DNA of 64,000 nt from CAXSBR01 sp964252015 (GCA_964252015.1 CAXULW010000001.1:62001-126000); one strand, 5' to 3'. Shown: positions 7,166 to 17,200, numbered from the stretch's first letter. The notes: a model not told the origin generated them from the sequence alone. Made by a program: numbers and translations.

Positions 7166-8734
7166 GTGGGTTCAAGACGCGTGAATTCCGCGCTCACGAC
7201 GCGTCTAAGGCGCCGGTTGGCCCGACCTGAAGGCATCGCCGACGGCGCCCGCTGGCTGTTCGCCTTCCTCGTGGTGGCATCAGTGGTGGTCTCGCTTCCG
7301 GCACCTCTGCTCTCAGCGAGCGGCGCAGTGCTGGCGCTTGCCGCCGGGAGCACGATCGTGTTGACGGCCACCTGGGCCGGCGTGTACGTGTCGGGCCAGT
7401 TCCCGTGGTGGCGCGATGGCCTCCTCGCGGTCGCAATCGCCGCTTTCGCGCTCGCCGGCCCCAACCCAACTGTGGTGTTGTCGTTCGTATTCGCCGGTGT
7501 CTGGTTCGGCGCCCTGTACGGCTCGACGTTGCGGTCCCTGGGTCGCTGCGCGCTCTACTTCGCGGCACTGGTAGCCACCTTGCCGATCTGGCACTTCATT
7601 CCGGGACACGCGGTTACGCCCGCACCCGAGCTGGTCCTCGGCGCGGGCCCAGCCATGGTGCTCACCGTCTTCGTCGGGCGGCACCTGGCCATGGGTCTGG
7701 AGGCCCGCGAACAGGGTCTGCAACGTGACCGAGCGTTGGCCGATCTCGGCTCGCGGATGTTGGCCGTGACGGATGCCAAGACCATCCGTGCCTTGACCAG
7801 CTCCGCTGCGGCCGACATCTGCTCGGCCACGCCCGGGCTTCGCGTGCTCCACACCGTGCGTGACGGCCCGACCCTGCGGGTGGACTTGGTCGTCGGCGAC
7901 TTTGCATCGGTGCCCATCGCGCTGCCGCGCAGCGCGATCACTGCCGGCCCGGGCGGCCGCGAAATGATCGTCGACCCGACCGAGCTCGACCGCGCGGCCG
8001 GGGCCGTGCTCGAATGGAACTGCCTGCAACTCGACGCCGACACCGGCGACGGCGCGACGTTGATCGGAGCACCGCAGCGACCGCCCGACTCGGCCATCCT
8101 GGCCATGCGCAGTCTGATGGTGATGACGGCCCTCGCGCTGCGCAACGGCGACGTGCACCGGGAGTTGAGCGTGCAAGCGCGGGTGGATTCCCTGACCGGT
8201 CTGGCCAACCGCGCCGCGTTCACCGTCGCCCTCTCGGACGCTTTGACGGGTCCCGCGACGTTCAACCCGGTGCACCTGCTGTTCCTCGACCTGGACGAGT
8301 TCAAGGACGTCAACGACGCGCTGGGCCACCGCGCCGGCGACGAGGTCCTGGGTCAGGTCGCGCTACGACTGCAAGCCTGCACACGGGCCGGCGATGTGTG
8401 CGCGCGCCTCGGCGGCGACGAATTCGCGGTCATCCTGGTCGATACCGCCGCCCCCGCCGCGACCGAGATCGCCGAGCGGATGGTTCGCACCCTGTCCGAG
8501 CCATTCGGCGTGGGTGGCCACATCGCGCGGATCGGCGCCAGCATCGGCATCTCGGCCTCGCGGGCTGGGCTCAAACCGGGCTCCGGGCGGGTCGACAGCG
8601 TCAGCGCGGACGAGCTGTACCACCGCGCCGACGTGGCCATGTACGCGGCCAAGGCCAACGGCAAGGGCCAGATTCGGTGGTTCGATCCCACGTTGCTGCA
8701 CCCCGGCGTGTCCTCGACCCGATCCCTGGCCTGA
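7166..8734 (+). CDS. Membrane-bound diguanylate cyclase (GGDEF)
   Basis: Makes cyclic di-GMP from two GTP. The 522-aa product has about six membrane helices (residues 30-180), a GAF-like sensor region (about 195-330) and a C-terminal GGDEF domain from about 345 with DSLTGLANR, the metal-binding LDLDEFKDVND, the intact active-site LGGDEFAVI and ADVAMYAAKANGKGQI. GTG 7166 is preferred because GAGAGGG lies 9 nt upstream; the in-frame ATG at 7148 is part of the riboswitch. No RxxD inhibitory site is evident just before GGDEF, so feedback may act through the RNA instead. Transcribed alone. Confidence 0.9.
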   Translation: MGSRRVNSALTTRLRRRLARPEGIADGARWLFAFLVVASVVVSLPAPLLSASGAVLALAAGSTIVLTATWAGVYVSGQFPWWRDGLLAVAIAAFALAGPNPTVVLSFVFAGVWFGALYGSTLRSLGRCALYFAALVATLPIWHFIPGHAVTPAPELVLGAGPAMVLTVFVGRHLAMGLEAREQGLQRDRALADLGSRMLAVTDAKTIRALTSSAAADICSATPGLRVLHTVRDGPTLRVDLVVGDFASVPIALPRSAITAGPGGREMIVDPTELDRAAGAVLEWNCLQLDADTGDGATLIGAPQRPPDSAILAMRSLMVMTALALRNGDVHRELSVQARVDSLTGLANRAAFTVALSDALTGPATFNPVHLLFLDLDEFKDVNDALGHRAGDEVLGQVALRLQACTRAGDVCARLGGDEFAVILVDTAAPAATEIAERMVRTLSEPFGVGGHIARIGASIGISASRAGLKPGSGRVDSVSADELYHRADVAMYAAKANGKGQIRWFDPTLLHPGVSSTRSLA

Positions 8735-8746
8735 CCTGCGGCCCAG

Positions 8747-9775
8747 TCACACGTCGGCGACCTGCGGTCCGACCTCGGTGCCGAGCAGTTCGATACCTCG
8801 CAACAGGTCGGCGTGGGCGAGCCTCGGGTTGGTCATCTGCAACGAGACCCGGTGGACGCCGCCGAGTTGTTCGGACACCCGGCGCAGCTTGGTCGCGATG
8901 GTGTCCGGGTCGCCGAGGAAGAACGCGCCGTCCCGGCCGCTGGTGGCGTCGAACTGTGCCCGCGAGGGGGTGGGAAAGCCGCGCTCGCGCGCGACCCGGG
9001 TGAACATCTGGTGCCACCCCGGGTAGATCGTGTCCGCGGCTGACCGGATGCTGTCGCCGACGTAGCCGAAGACGTGCAGCCCGACCTTGAGCTCCGCCGG
9101 GGCGTGCCCGGCCTGGGCGCCGGCCCGGCGGTACAGGTCGACGAGCGGCGCGAACCGACGCGGCTCACCGCCGATGATCGCGACCATGAGCGGCAGGCCG
9201 AGCAGACCGGCCCGCACGAACGACTCGGGCGTGCCCCCGACGCCGACCCAGATCGGCAGCGGGTTCTGCACCGGACGGGGATAGACGCCCTGCCCGGTCA
9301 GGGCGGGTCGATGGCGACCCGACCAGCTCACGTGCACCGAGTCGCGGATCTTGAGCAAGAGGTCGAGCTTCTCGCTGAACAGCGAGTCGTAGTCCTCGAG
9401 GTCCAGGCCGAACAGCGGGAACGCCTCGGTGAAAGATCCGCGGCCGACGACGAGGTCGATGCGTCCCTTCGCGATCAGATCCAGCGTGGCGAACTGCTGG
9501 AACACCCGGACCGGGTCGGCCGCGCTGAGTACCGTCACCGCGCTGCCCAGCCGGATTCGCGAGGTGCGCGCGGCGGCGGCACCGAGGATCACCGGCGGCG
9601 CGGAGTCGTAGTACTCCGCGCGGTGGTGCTCGCCGATCCCGAACGAGTACAGGCCGGACGTGTCCGCGAGTTCGATCTCCTCCAGCAGGTGCTCGATGCG
9701 CTCCTCGGGGCCCACGACCCGTTCCGTGGCGGGATCGGTGACCGCAGAGACGAAGCTGTCGACGCCGACGTGCAC
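8747..9775 (-). CDS. LLM-class (luciferase-like) flavin/F420-dependent oxidoreductase
   Basis: 342-aa TIM-barrel oxidoreductase of the bacterial luciferase-like family. Seen: the N-terminal EHH motif (GIGEHHRAEYYDSAPP), RIRLGSAVTVLSAADPVRVFQQFATLDLIAKGR and VVGRGSFTEAFPLFG, and the mid-barrel PIWVGVGGTPES. The cofactor (FMN or F420) and substrate cannot be told. It starts at GTG 9775, 15 nt after the stop of the PPOX-family gene on the same strand, so the two are likely co-transcribed and may act on related compounds. Confidence 0.85.
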   Translation of the reverse strand: MHVGVDSFVSAVTDPATERVVGPEERIEHLLEEIELADTSGLYSFGIGEHHRAEYYDSAPPVILGAAAARTSRIRLGSAVTVLSAADPVRVFQQFATLDLIAKGRIDLVVGRGSFTEAFPLFGLDLEDYDSLFSEKLDLLLKIRDSVHVSWSGRHRPALTGQGVYPRPVQNPLPIWVGVGGTPESFVRAGLLGLPLMVAIIGGEPRRFAPLVDLYRRAGAQAGHAPAELKVGLHVFGYVGDSIRSAADTIYPGWHQMFTRVARERGFPTPSRAQFDATSGRDGAFFLGDPDTIATKLRRVSEQLGGVHRVSLQMTNPRLAHADLLRGIELLGTEVGPQVADV

Positions 9776-9790
9776 GCTGTGGTCCCGAGC

Positions 9791-10207
9791 TCAGTTCGCG
9801 GTGGCGGCGGCGGCGCCCCAGCCGTGCCAGTGGTCGATGGTCATGTGGACGCTGACCCGCGGACGTTCCCGGTTCGGGTACGGCCCGCCGGTGTAGTGCT
9901 CGGAGAGGCGGTCGATGTCACGCAGGCCCTCGTCGGCTTCAATCGACGCCACGTGCCCTTGGACGCTGACGTGGGTGTACCAGTCGCCGCTGGCCAGCGC
10001 GGTCAACGCGACGCGCGGGTCGCGGCGGAGGTGGTTGAGCCGGGCTCGGGCAGCGTCGAGGCCCAGCAGGATGGTGCCGTCGGATTCCAGCAGGTACCAC
10101 GTCGCCACCGTGACCGGCCGGCCATCTTTGGCCAGGGTGGCCATCACCGCAGGATTGGGTTGGGCGAGCAGCTCGAGCAGCTTCTCGGGCATGGGGGTAG
10201 TCGGCAT
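9791..10207 (-). CDS. PPOX-class (pyridoxamine 5'-phosphate oxidase-like) F420/FMN-binding protein
   Basis: 138 aa from ATG 10207, preceded by GGAGGTG. Split beta-barrel flavin fold: PNPAVMATLAKDGRPVTVATWYLLESDGTILLGLDAARARLNHLRRDPRVALTAL is the hallmark of actinobacterial PPOX-class F420-dependent enzymes, followed by VSVQGHVASIEADE. The function is probably reduction of an unsaturated or xenobiotic substrate with F420H2; the substrate is unknown. First gene of a two-gene unit with the LLM enzyme and divergent from padR. Confidence 0.8.
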   Translation of the reverse strand: MPTTPMPEKLLELLAQPNPAVMATLAKDGRPVTVATWYLLESDGTILLGLDAARARLNHLRRDPRVALTALASGDWYTHVSVQGHVASIEADEGLRDIDRLSEHYTGGPYPNRERPRVSVHMTIDHWHGWGAAAATAN

Positions 10208-10267
10208 TGGGCACCTCCGGGCGTAGGGATCGGAGATCAGTATGCGACCACCGGTCAGTACTAGACA

Positions 10268-10285
10268 ATGCCCGGTAGCAGGCAT
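10268..10285. promoter_or_regulatory. Candidate PadR operator
   Basis: ATGCC-N8-GGCAT inverted repeat located 12 nt before the padR start and between the divergent padR and PPOX genes. PadR regulators typically bind ATGT-N8-ACAT-like sites and repress their own genes; the match is partial, so this is a candidate only. Confidence 0.4.
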
Positions 10286-10296
10286 AGCCTGAGCCA

Positions 10297-10659
10297 ATGG
10301 CGCCGGTGCACGATTCCCAACTGCTCAAGGGAGTCCTCTCGCTGCTGCTGCTGCGTCTGCTGGCCGAACGTGAGTCCTACGGCTACGAGGTCGTGCAACG
10401 ACTGCAGGCGCTCGGCCTGTCGGGCATCGCCGAAGGCAGCGTGTATCCCGCGTTGGCCCGCCTGGAACGCGAGAGCCGGGTCGAATCGAGGTTGATCGCC
10501 TCGCGCTCCGGACCGGCCCGCAAGTACTACCGACCCACCCCAGCGGGCCGCCAGGCCCTCGAGGACGGCACGGCCAGCTGGCTGTCCCTGGCCGAGCTGG
10601 TCAACCCGGTCCTGGCCGGTCGTCCCCCCAGCCGGCCCACCCCAGCGAAGGAAGCCTGA
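10297..10659 (+). CDS. PadR-family transcriptional regulator
   Basis: 120-aa winged-helix protein. Seen: ESYGYEVVQRLQALGLSGIAEGSVYPALARLERE, the PadR recognition-helix region with the usual GSVYPAL segment, then the wing SRSGPARKYYRPTPAGRQAL. The C-terminal dimerisation helix is short. The next gene, a membrane protein, begins one base after its stop, the common padR-plus-membrane-partner arrangement in which PadR represses both. Confidence 0.88.
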   Translation: MAPVHDSQLLKGVLSLLLLRLLAERESYGYEVVQRLQALGLSGIAEGSVYPALARLERESRVESRLIASRSGPARKYYRPTPAGRQALEDGTASWLSLAELVNPVLAGRPPSRPTPAKEA

Positions 10660-10660
10660 G

Positions 10661-11230
10661 ATGACGCAACCATCGAGCCTGACCGATCGACTCCGTATCG
10701 AGCGTGCCGTGTGGATGGTGGACGCTCGGATCCAGGATCTGCCGCGCCGATCGCGCATCGCCAAACGCCGCGAGTTGCGACAGAACCTGCGGGCGGCCGC
10801 CGACGAGATCGGGGCCCGACGGGCCGTCAGCCAACTGGGCGACCAGCGGGCGCTGGCGGCGGGGTATCTGGCCGCGGAGTACGGCGAGCGGGCGCGGCGT
10901 CCGTCGTGGTCAGCAACCGCGGCCTGGATCGTCGCGGTCGAGGGGGTCATGATGCTGGTCGACCACGTGGCGTCCACGGCCTTCCGGGCCGGCGTCGCCG
11001 CCACTACGCCCCACGCGACCGGCGTCTTCCACTGGCCGGGCGTCTCGCATCTGGTCAGTGCCGCGACCTACACGTACACGGACGGCAGGTCGACCAGTGT
11101 CGGCGGCGCCTGGACGGCCTGGGTCTACGTGCTCATGCTCGGAGGGGCGGTCGTCGCCGGGCGGCTGTGGCGGCTGTTGCCTCAGCTTCGCCACCACCAG
11201 CACACCGCGGGTGCTGACGCCCTCGACTGA
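10661..11230 (+). CDS. Small membrane protein co-transcribed with padR
   Basis: 189 aa. The first 90 residues are hydrophilic and helical (RSRIAKRRELRQNLRAAADEIGARRAVSQLG), resembling the HAAS/DUF1700-type cytoplasmic domain often paired with PadR, followed by a hydrophobic segment (about 83-105) and another (about 145-168). Function unknown; such proteins are PadR-controlled membrane factors, possibly linked to cell-envelope stress. Confidence 0.75.
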   Translation: MTQPSSLTDRLRIERAVWMVDARIQDLPRRSRIAKRRELRQNLRAAADEIGARRAVSQLGDQRALAAGYLAAEYGERARRPSWSATAAWIVAVEGVMMLVDHVASTAFRAGVAATTPHATGVFHWPGVSHLVSAATYTYTDGRSTSVGGAWTAWVYVLMLGGAVVAGRLWRLLPQLRHHQHTAGADALD

Positions 11231-11270
11231 CTCGGTCTGCACGGCTATGGCATGCCCATAGCGGCCTGGT

Positions 11271-11301
11271 CTTGACTGATTCAAGAAAACGGGCGGATAC
11301 T
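11271..11301 (+). promoter_or_regulatory. furA promoter and candidate FurA operator
   Basis: CTTGACTGATTCAAGAAAAC contains the inverted repeat CTTGA-N5-TCAAG overlapping a TTGACT -35, with GGATACT about 17 nt downstream as -10 and the furA GTG only 7 nt further, so the transcript would be almost leaderless. The sequence closely resembles the autoregulatory furA region of mycobacteria as I recall it. Confidence 0.65.
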
Positions 11302-11307
11302 GGGCCT

Positions 11308-11736
11308 GTGCCCACCACGTCAGAGGCGGAACACCTGCTGCGCGGGGCCGCACTCCGGGTGACCCGTCCGCGGCTCGCGGTGCTCACCGCGGTGTCCGAA
11401 CATCCGCACGCCGACACCGACCAGATCATCGGCGCCACCCGTCGCGACATCGAGGTGTCGCACCAGGCCGTCTACGACGTGCTACGGGTGTTGACGGCCG
11501 CCGGTCTGATCCGGTGCATCGAGCCCGCGGGGTCCGTGGCCCGCTACGAGTCCCGGGTCGGGGACAACCACCACCATGTCGTGTGTCGGTCGTGCGGTGG
11601 GCTCGCCGACGTCGACTGCGCCGTGGGCGCTGCGCCCTGTCTGACCGCATCGAACGACCACGGTTACGCCATCGACGAGGCCGAGGTCATCTACTGGGGC
11701 CTGTGCCCCGACTGCTCCATCGCATCGAAGTCCTGA
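11308..11736 (+). CDS. furA: Fur-family regulator, FurA/CatR type
   Basis: 142 aa from GTG 11308; a longer reading to 11272 would extend into the promoter. Winged helix (residues 5-80, DIEVSHQAVYDVLRVLTAAGLI) followed by the metal-binding domain with DNHHHVVCRSCG and GLCPDC, the two CxxC pairs of the structural zinc site. It lies directly before katG, the peroxide-sensing repressor/catalase-peroxidase arrangement of actinobacteria, where oxidation or loss of metal relieves repression of both genes. Confidence 0.9.
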   Translation: MPTTSEAEHLLRGAALRVTRPRLAVLTAVSEHPHADTDQIIGATRRDIEVSHQAVYDVLRVLTAAGLIRCIEPAGSVARYESRVGDNHHHVVCRSCGGLADVDCAVGAAPCLTASNDHGYAIDEAEVIYWGLCPDCSIASKS

Positions 11737-11764
11737 GCACGTCCCGCATACCGAGAGGAATCCC

Positions 11765-14017
11765 ATGACCGAACACCCTGACGCCGTTGTCCGCGAGATG
11801 AACGAGCCGGAGGCGAGCGACGAAGCGAAGTGTCCGGTCGCGTCCGGTCGCCGCCCGTATCCGGTCGAGGGGGGCAGCAACCGCGACTGGTGGCCGAACC
11901 AGCTCAACCTCAAGATCCTGCGCAAGCACCCCGCCGCCGCCAACCCGATGGACGCGGACTTCGACTACTCGGCGGCCTTCCAGAGTGTCGACCTCGAGGC
12001 GCTGCGGGCGGACATCGAGCAGGTCATGACCACCTCGCAGGACTGGTGGCCGGCCGACTTCGGGCACTACGGGCCGTTCTTCATCCGGATGGCGTGGCAC
12101 AGCGCCGGCACATACCGCATCCACGACGGCCGCGGGGGGGCGGGCGCGGGCATGCAACGCTTCGCACCGCTGAACAGCTGGCCCGACAACGGCAACCTGG
12201 ACAAGGCGCGCCGGCTGCTCTGGCCGGTGAAGAAGAAGTACGGGCGCGCTCTGTCCTGGGCCGACCTGATCGTGTTCACCGGCAACTGTGCGTTGGAGTC
12301 CATGGGCTTCGAGACGTTCGGCTTCGCCGGGGGACGCGCCGACGTGTGGGAGCCGGACGAGGACGTGTACTGGGGCCCGGAGGAGACCTGGCTCGGCGAC
12401 AGCCGCTACACCGGCGACCGCGAACTCGAGAACCCGCTGGCCGCGGTGCAGATGGGGCTCATCTACGTCAACCCCGAGGGTCCCAACGCCAACCCCGACC
12501 CGATCGGCTCGGCCCGCGACATCCGCGAGACGTTCGGGCGGATGGCCATGAACGACGAGGAGACGGTGGCGCTGATCGCCGGCGGCCACACGTTCGGCAA
12601 GACCCACGGTGCCGCCGACCCGAACCAGTACGTAGGACCCGAGCCCGAGGGTGCTCCGCTCGAGGAGCAGGGCCTGGGCTGGAAGCAGGGCTTCGGTCAC
12701 GGCAAGGGCCGCGACACGATCACCAGTGGGCTCGAAGTCACCTGGAACGCCACCCCGACGGCCTGGGACAACAGCTATCTGGAGAACCTGTTCGGCTACG
12801 AATGGGAGCTGACGAAGAGCCCGGCCGGCGCCAACCAGTGGCAGCCGGTCGACGGCGGCGGCGCGAACACGGTGCCCGACCCGGAAGACGGCTCGCTCGT
12901 GCGTCCGCCCACGATGCTCACCACCGACCTGGCGCTGCGGGCCGACCCGGTGTACGAGCAGATCTCGCGGCGCTTCCTCGAGCACCCAGACGTCTTCGCC
13001 GACGCCTTCGCCCGGGCCTGGTTCAAGCTGACCCACCGCGACATGGGCCCGATCCAGCGCTACCTCGGGCCGCTCGTGCCGCAGGAGACGCTGATCTGGC
13101 AGGACCCGGTCCCGGCGGTGACGCACGAACTGGTGGACGCCAACGACGTGGCCGCGCTCAAGGGCCAGATCCTGGCCTCGGGGCTGACGATCTCGCAACT
13201 CGTCTCCACCGCGTGGGCGTCCGCCTCGACCTTCCGCGCCAGCGACAAGCGTGGCGGGGCGAACGGGGCCCGTATCCGGCTGGCGCCGCAGAACGGCTGG
13301 GAGGTCAACAACCCGGAACAGCTGGCCACGGTGCTGGGCACGCTCACCGGCATCCAGGAGTCGTTCAACGCAGCGCAGACCGGCGGCAAACAGGTCTCCC
13401 TGGCCGACCTGATCGTGCTCGGCGGGTGCGCGGGCGTGGAGGCTGCGGCCAAGGCCGCGGGCCACGACGTCCAGGTGCCGTTCGCCCCGGGACGGACCGA
13501 TGCGTCGCAGGAGCAGACCGACGTGGACTCCTTCGCCGCGCTGGAACCGACCGTGGACGGGTTCCGCAACCACCTGGGCAAGGGACAGCGGCTGCCGGCC
13601 GAATATCTTCTGGTCGACCGGTCCAACCTGCTCAGCCTGAGCGCCCCCGAGATGACCGTGCTCGTAGGTGGTCTGCGGGTGTTGAACGCCAACGTCGGCC
13701 GGTCGCAGCTCGGTGTCCTGACCAAGACCCCCGAGTCCCTGACCAACGACTTCTTCGTCAACCTGCTCGACCTCGGTACGACGTGGAAGCCGCTGACGTC
13801 GCAGGAGAACGGCCACCCGGAGATCTTCGAAGGACGCGATGCCACCGGCACCGTCACCTGGACCGGCACCCGCAACGATCTCGTCTTCGGCTCGAACTCC
13901 GAGCTGCGGGCGGTGGCCGAGGTGTACGCCAGCGACGACGCGCAGGAAAAGTTCGTGCGCGATTTCGTGGCCGCCTGGGACAAGGTCATGAACCTGGACC
14001 GCTACGACCTGGCATGA
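11765..14017 (+). CDS. katG: Catalase-peroxidase KatG
   Basis: 750 aa, full length for the bifunctional haem enzyme that removes hydrogen peroxide. The distal side is RMAWHSAGTYR (Arg108, Trp111, His112). The Tyr in VQMGLIYVNPEGPN and the Met in ETFGRMAMND complete the Trp-Tyr-Met adduct needed for catalase activity. The proximal haem ligand His is in IAGGHTFGKTHG. The C-terminal half is the usual degenerate second peroxidase domain. ATG 11765 has GAGAGGAAT upstream and lies 28 nt after furA, so the pair is one transcription unit controlled by FurA. Confidence 0.97.
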   Translation: MTEHPDAVVREMNEPEASDEAKCPVASGRRPYPVEGGSNRDWWPNQLNLKILRKHPAAANPMDADFDYSAAFQSVDLEALRADIEQVMTTSQDWWPADFGHYGPFFIRMAWHSAGTYRIHDGRGGAGAGMQRFAPLNSWPDNGNLDKARRLLWPVKKKYGRALSWADLIVFTGNCALESMGFETFGFAGGRADVWEPDEDVYWGPEETWLGDSRYTGDRELENPLAAVQMGLIYVNPEGPNANPDPIGSARDIRETFGRMAMNDEETVALIAGGHTFGKTHGAADPNQYVGPEPEGAPLEEQGLGWKQGFGHGKGRDTITSGLEVTWNATPTAWDNSYLENLFGYEWELTKSPAGANQWQPVDGGGANTVPDPEDGSLVRPPTMLTTDLALRADPVYEQISRRFLEHPDVFADAFARAWFKLTHRDMGPIQRYLGPLVPQETLIWQDPVPAVTHELVDANDVAALKGQILASGLTISQLVSTAWASASTFRASDKRGGANGARIRLAPQNGWEVNNPEQLATVLGTLTGIQESFNAAQTGGKQVSLADLIVLGGCAGVEAAAKAAGHDVQVPFAPGRTDASQEQTDVDSFAALEPTVDGFRNHLGKGQRLPAEYLLVDRSNLLSLSAPEMTVLVGGLRVLNANVGRSQLGVLTKTPESLTNDFFVNLLDLGTTWKPLTSQENGHPEIFEGRDATGTVTWTGTRNDLVFGSNSELRAVAEVYASDDAQEKFVRDFVAAWDKVMNLDRYDLA

Positions 14018-14053
14018 CCTGACCTGACCTGACCCGGCCCGGCCGGCAAAATC

Positions 14054-14107
14054 CGAATCGGGTGCACTCAGGTTCACGAGGTGAACCTGCGTGCACCCGA
14101 CTCGTCA
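14054..14107. repeat. 54-bp palindromic repeat, copy 1 (downstream of katG)
   Basis: Contains GGGTGCAC/GTGCACCC outer arms and CAGGTTCAC/GTGAACCTG inner arms, so it can form a long near-perfect hairpin (14060-14098) that could also stop or protect the katG transcript. It aligns without gaps to 61385-61438, sharing about 42 of 54 positions including the flanks. Confidence 0.8.
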
Positions 14108-14225
14108 CGTCATTTTGGAGTCACCCGGAAAGATCAACTCTGTTAAGGTCCGGTCGGGGCGCAGCAACGCCACCCGGCGGCGCAGCGGCACGTAAAACGG
14201 GCCAGAAGCTTCGCGGTCGAGGCTC

Positions 14226-17200
14226 ATGGCGACCGTCGACTTCGAGAGGCTTGTCGTGCCAGCCTCGCCCCGACTGCTCGCCGTGCTACCCACTACTCCC
14301 GGGCAGCGCTACCTGGTCTTCGGCGTCATTGTCGCGACGCTCTATTTCGAATTCCCCGCCTACCACCTGGAACTCTGGACGCCGCTGGGTCTGTCGTCCG
14401 TCGTGGCCACGGTCATCGGGATAAGGCGGTATCGGCCCCGCCAGCTTCTGGCGTGGTGTTTCGTCGCCGCCGCGGAGTTCTTCTTCATTGCCGGGGATAC
14501 GACCTACACCATCATGCGGGTCATCTTTCACCACCCCAATCCTTTTCCCTCCCTGGCCGACGTGTTCTACCTGCTCACCTATCCGTGCTTCGCCGCCGGG
14601 CTGATGCTGTTCATCCGGGCGCGCTCGGCCGGCCGCGACCGGGCGGACCTACTCGATGCCGCGATAGTCACCACCGGCCTGGCCATGCTGTCGTGGCTCT
14701 ATCTGGTCATCCCGAACTTCCAGGCCGACGGTCTCAGCGTCTTGCAGCGTTTGATTGCTGTCGCGTACCCGCTCGGTGATGTGCTGGTCGTCGCCATGCT
14801 GGCGCGGCTCATCGGCGGTGGCGGCCTGCGCCTGCCGGCGATGAAGTTGCTGGTTGTCGGTGCGGTCGGCTTGTTGCTGTCGGACACCCTCTACGGACTC
14901 ATCCAACTCGATGACAGCTGGCACGAGAACGGCCCGGTAGATACCGGGTGGGTGCTGTTCTACCTGGCCTGGGGCTGCGCCGCGCTGAACCCCTCGATGG
15001 TCGGGCTCGGCGACATCGGCCCGCGCGGCGCGCAGCGCATGGGCTGGCGGGTGTCCGCGCTGACCCTGGTCACCCTGATCGCGCCGGCAATCTTGTTCGT
15101 CGAGTCGGCCACCCAGTCCTTCGCGGAAGGAGCCACGATCGCGCTGTTCTCCGCGGCGCTGTTCCTGCTCGTCATCGCCCGAATGTGGATCATCCTCGAG
15201 GTGCACAAGCAGTCGATTCGTCGCGAACGCGCTCTGCGCACGTCCAGCGAAGCCTTGGTCGCCGCGCAGGGGCTGACCGCCATCTACCAGGTCGCGCTGC
15301 GTGGCGCGTCGGCGCTGACCGGCGAGGCGGCCACGACGCATGCGGCGATCTATTCGATGCGCGGTGACGAACTGCGCTGCGTGGCCGATTCCGGCGGACC
15401 GTCGAGCGCCGAACCCCCGGACGTGCTGTGGGAAACGGCCACGTCCGGGGGCCGGCTCGATCCGACCGGCCGACTGAGCGTGACGCCGCTGCGCTATGAC
15501 CGGCAGGACCGCGGCATGCTCGTCGTCCACAGCGTGGACGCGCTGACGTTGGGTCAACACGGTGCCCTGGCCACCATGGCGGCGCAGGTCGCGCTGGCGG
15601 TGGAGAGTGCCCAGCTCGGCGAGGACCTACGACAGCGTCAGAGCGAAGAGCGGTTCCGCGGCATCCTGCAGAACGCCTCGGACATCGTCGTCATCGTCGA
15701 CTCGGGTGGCCGGATCACCTACAGCACGCCGTCGTTGGCCCGAAATCTCGGCCGCGGCGAGGATGAGGTCCGGGGACGCGAACTGGTCGAGTTCCTCCAC
15801 GACGGCGACGCGGCCGAGGCCCGGACGATGTTCACCGGGTTCGGCGCGCAGGCCGGTCAGACCGAAGCCATCGCCGATTGGCACCTGCAGCACCGCGACG
15901 GCCACCTGATGGCGTTCGAGGTGCTGTCCAACAACTTGCTGGCCGACTCGGGCGTGGGCGGGATCGTGCTGACGATGCGCGACGTCTCCGAACGCCGGGC
16001 GCTGGAAGCGGAACTGAAGCATCAGGCGTTCCACGACTCGTTGACGGGCCTGTCCAACCGAGCGCTGTTCCAGGACCGGGCCGAGCACGCCCTGGCGCGG
16101 GTCGTGCGTCTCGGCAGCATCGTGGCGATGGTGATGGTCGATCTCGACGATTTCAAGAACGTCAACGACGCCCGTGGTCATGCCGACGGCGACGAGCTCT
16201 TGAAGCAGGTGGCATCGCGACTGCAGAACACGATCCGGTCCGGGGCGACGGTGTCGAGATTCGGTGGTGACGAGTTCGCGATCCTCATCGAGGACCTGGT
16301 GGACGTGTCCGAGGCGGAGCGCTTCGCGGAGCGGGCCCTGGCGTCGTTCGCCGCACCGTTCACCATTCGCGGGGAACCGGTGGCGGTCAACGCCAGCGTC
16401 GGGCTCGTGGTGAGCGGCGGCTCGCACGACTGGTTCGACATGACCGAGCTGATGCGGTGCGCGGACATCGCCCTGTACGCGGCCAAGGGAGGCGGAAAGG
16501 GCCAGGTCGTGCTGTACCACGCGGATCTGCAGGCATCGATGTTCGACCGGATCAACCAGCGGTCCAACCTCGAACGCGCCGTCGCGGCCGGCGAGTTCGT
16601 GCTGCATTTCCAACCCATCGTCTTACTCTCCGCCGGCGACCTCGTCGGATGCGAAGCTCTGATTCGTTGGCAGGACCCGAACCGTGGTCTGGTGCCACCG
16701 CTGGACTTCATCCAGCTGGCGGAAGAGACGGGCCTGATCGTGGCCATCGGCCGATGGGTTCTCGACCAGGCGTGTGCGCAGCTCCGTTCGTGGGCCGACA
16801 CCGGCTTGCCCGACCTGCGCATGTCGGTCAACGTCTCGGCGCGGCAGTTGCACGAATCCACGTTCGTCGACGACGTGCGCAGCGCGCTACATCGTCACCG
16901 GATACCGCCGGAGCAGTTGGTGCTCGAGCTGACGGAAAGCCTGTTCGCCCTCAACTCGCCGGTGATCTCGTCGCAACTGTGCGGCCTGCAGGAGCTCGGC
17001 ATCAAGATCGCGATGGACGACTTCGGTACCGGGTACTCGAGCCTGGCCTACCTGCAGAAGCTCCAGGTCGACGTCCTGAAGATCGACAAGTCGTTCGTCG
17101 ACGGGCTCGGTCACGGCGACGCCAACAGCAGCACCCTGGTCCGGGCGATCATCTCCCTGGCCGCGTCGCTCAAGCTCGATGTGGTGGCTGAAGGCATCGA

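Noticed and set aside
11687..14077. 796-aa minus-strand frame
   Set aside because: Complete overlap with katG on the other strand, which has all catalytic residues; the antisense frame has no recognisable motif.
14108..14225. Second c-di-GMP riboswitch before the GGDEF-EAL gene
   Set aside because: CGCAGCAACGCC resembles part of the core but CGCAAAGCC and the GGGTTACC end are missing.
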